From positions 56,508-80,609 of the forward strand of contig JAEUGJ010000024.1 in assembly GCA_016775335.1 (NCBI GenBank): DNA of 24,102 nucleotides, given 5' to 3'. Made by a program: the position numbers and the translations under genes. This DNA comes from Mogibacterium sp. (GTDB taxonomy: Bacteria; Bacillota; Clostridia; Peptostreptococcales; Anaerovoracaceae). How positions within the stretch are numbered: position 1 is the first letter of the stretch; each line of letters starts with the position of its first letter. The notes beneath the pieces were generated by a model. That model searched no databases and was not told the DNA's origin. It saw only the letters and a list, made by a program, of their open reading frames with translations. Of the stretch, positions 23,183-24,102 are shown one piece after another.

Positions 23183-24079
23183 CTACAGGTCTTTCAGTAT
23201 CTGTCCGATATCTTCATTCATGCAGACAGACTTTCTCCTTATTTCTTCCGGTGTATATGCTTCACCTCGGTTCAGACACACATAAGATGCGTGTTGATAC
23301 GTGTTTGTCATCTGCCAAAACGGATATTTTATAATACCGGGGGTATTATATCCTACGCCGAGTTCAAGGAACACTATTTTCTGCTTTTTATGGTCCTGTA
23401 TAAATTTGTTGTACCGTTCTGCCGCCCGGTGCCATCCCTCATCTTCCACAAACGTCTCATCCGATCTGAGGTTCATACTCATCGGCTTGCCGCAGCGCGG
23501 GCAATATGGAATCAGACCGGACGGAACCGTAAGCTTTAGTTCTCCGTCTTCCGGTTTTTGCAGTTCCCCGTCTTCAATCCGGAACCCCTGGCTAAGCACC
23601 ATTTTTTTAATGGTTTCTTCATTGTCATAGGTTTCCTTATGGCAAGGATCACTGCACTGAAACAGGCCATAATCCCCCTGTGTATAAAACAATCTGTTTT
23701 TATCAAAGCCGGCCTTCTGGAAACAATGGTCCACATTTGTCGTTAGTACGAAGTATTCCTTCTCTTTCACCAAATCGTACAAGTTCTGATATAACGGTTT
23801 TGGCGCATCCATATAACGGTTGATGTAAATATATCTGCACCAGTATCCCCAGTGTTTTTCCAATGTTTTATACGGATAGAAGCCGCCTGCATACATATCG
23901 GAAAATCCATATTTCTTTCTAAAATCCGAAAAATATTTTTCGAATCTTTCACCGGTATACGCAAAGCCGGCTGATGTTGAAAATCCCGCACCGGCCCCTA
24001 TTACGACAGCGTCTGCTTCTTCGATTTTTTCTTTTATCTGTAATATTTTATCCGAGTAACTGTTTGTAGAGTCGTTCAT
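23183..24079 (-). CDS. Class M sirtuin (SirTM-type protein ADP-ribosyltransferase)
   Basis: This Sir2-fold enzyme belongs, by its motifs, to the class M branch known from Staphylococcus and Streptococcus. That branch ADP-ribosylates a lipoylated GcvH-like carrier and is paired with a macrodomain hydrolase. From the ATG at 24079 it has 298 residues. It has GAGAGFSTSAGF (28-39), TTNVDHCFQKAGF (113-125), and FYTQGDYGLFQC, where Gln134 stands in place of the catalytic His of classical sirtuins. Four cysteines (142, 146, 193, 196) would bind zinc. ELGVGYNTP follows at 239-247. GAGG lies only 3 bases before this ATG; an ATG at 24097 is also possible. The partner genes would be upstream, beyond the window. 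Confidence 0.85.
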   Translation of the reverse strand: MNDSTNSYSDKILQIKEKIEEADAVVIGAGAGFSTSAGFAYTGERFEKYFSDFRKKYGFSDMYAGGFYPYKTLEKHWGYWCRYIYINRYMDAPKPLYQNLYDLVKEKEYFVLTTNVDHCFQKAGFDKNRLFYTQGDYGLFQCSDPCHKETYDNEETIKKMVLSQGFRIEDGELQKPEDGELKLTVPSGLIPYCPRCGKPMSMNLRSDETFVEDEGWHRAAERYNKFIQDHKKQKIVFLELGVGYNTPGIIKYPFWQMTNTYQHASYVCLNRGEAYTPEEIRRKSVCMNEDIGQILKDL

Positions 24080-24102
24080 CTTCCTCTTTAAAAACATTAA
24101 AT

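Overview
The window looks like part of the chromosome of an anaerobic, amino-acid-fermenting Firmicute of the class Clostridia. This rests on a 2-hydroxyacyl-CoA dehydratase operon of the reductive Stickland type, strong AGGAGG-like ribosome binding sites, a very large isopeptide-type surface protein, and the short clostridial class of peptide deformylase. An Anaerovoracaceae or Peptostreptococcales-like host is plausible, but the genus cannot be named from the sequence alone. Every gene except one LysR-type regulator is on the minus strand.

Positions 1-6372 hold the first 2124 codons of a giant secreted surface protein whose C-terminus lies outside the window. It has a signal peptide, a unique N-terminal region, pilin-type (FctA/Spy0128-like) and Cna-B-like domains, and then a five-domain block (A-E, 638 residues) repeated with an exact 1914-bp period. 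Its putative promoter carries a run of nine G inside a 19-bp -35/-10 spacer, an arrangement expected to give ON/OFF or graded phase variation.

Positions 6632-16639 hold a nine-gene operon, in transcription order hadI, hadB, hadC, hadA, ldhA, acdB, etfB, etfA, buk. Together these reduce a 2-oxo acid to a 2-hydroxy acid (LdhA), activate it to the CoA thioester (HadA), dehydrate it to the enoyl-CoA (HadBC, activated by HadI), and reduce it to the acyl-CoA (AcdB with EtfBA, probably electron-bifurcating). A butyrate-kinase-family enzyme could add an ATP-forming exit. The 2-oxo acid could come from leucine, phenylalanine, tryptophan or another amino acid and is not fixed by the sequence. A divergent LysR-type gene (16944-17885) is the likely regulator. 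The shared region (16640-16943) has good promoters on both strands.

Positions 17928-18377 are intergenic and hold three copies of a 38-bp inverted-repeat element, TTCACGC-N24-GCGTGAA, with the same 24-base gap each time. I cannot assign it to a known family.

Positions 18378-21729 hold a compact four-gene run: a DUF4143 AAA ATPase, a YhcG/DUF1016 PD-(D/E)XK nuclease, a ProX/YbaK aminoacyl-tRNA deacylase and a peptide deformylase. Upstream is a two-domain cupin gene (21870-22538) framed by short direct repeats, then a small membrane-anchored protein (22718-23092) whose ribosome binding site is a run of seven G. Last is a class M sirtuin-type ADP-ribosyltransferase (23183-24079), in which the usual catalytic His is Gln.
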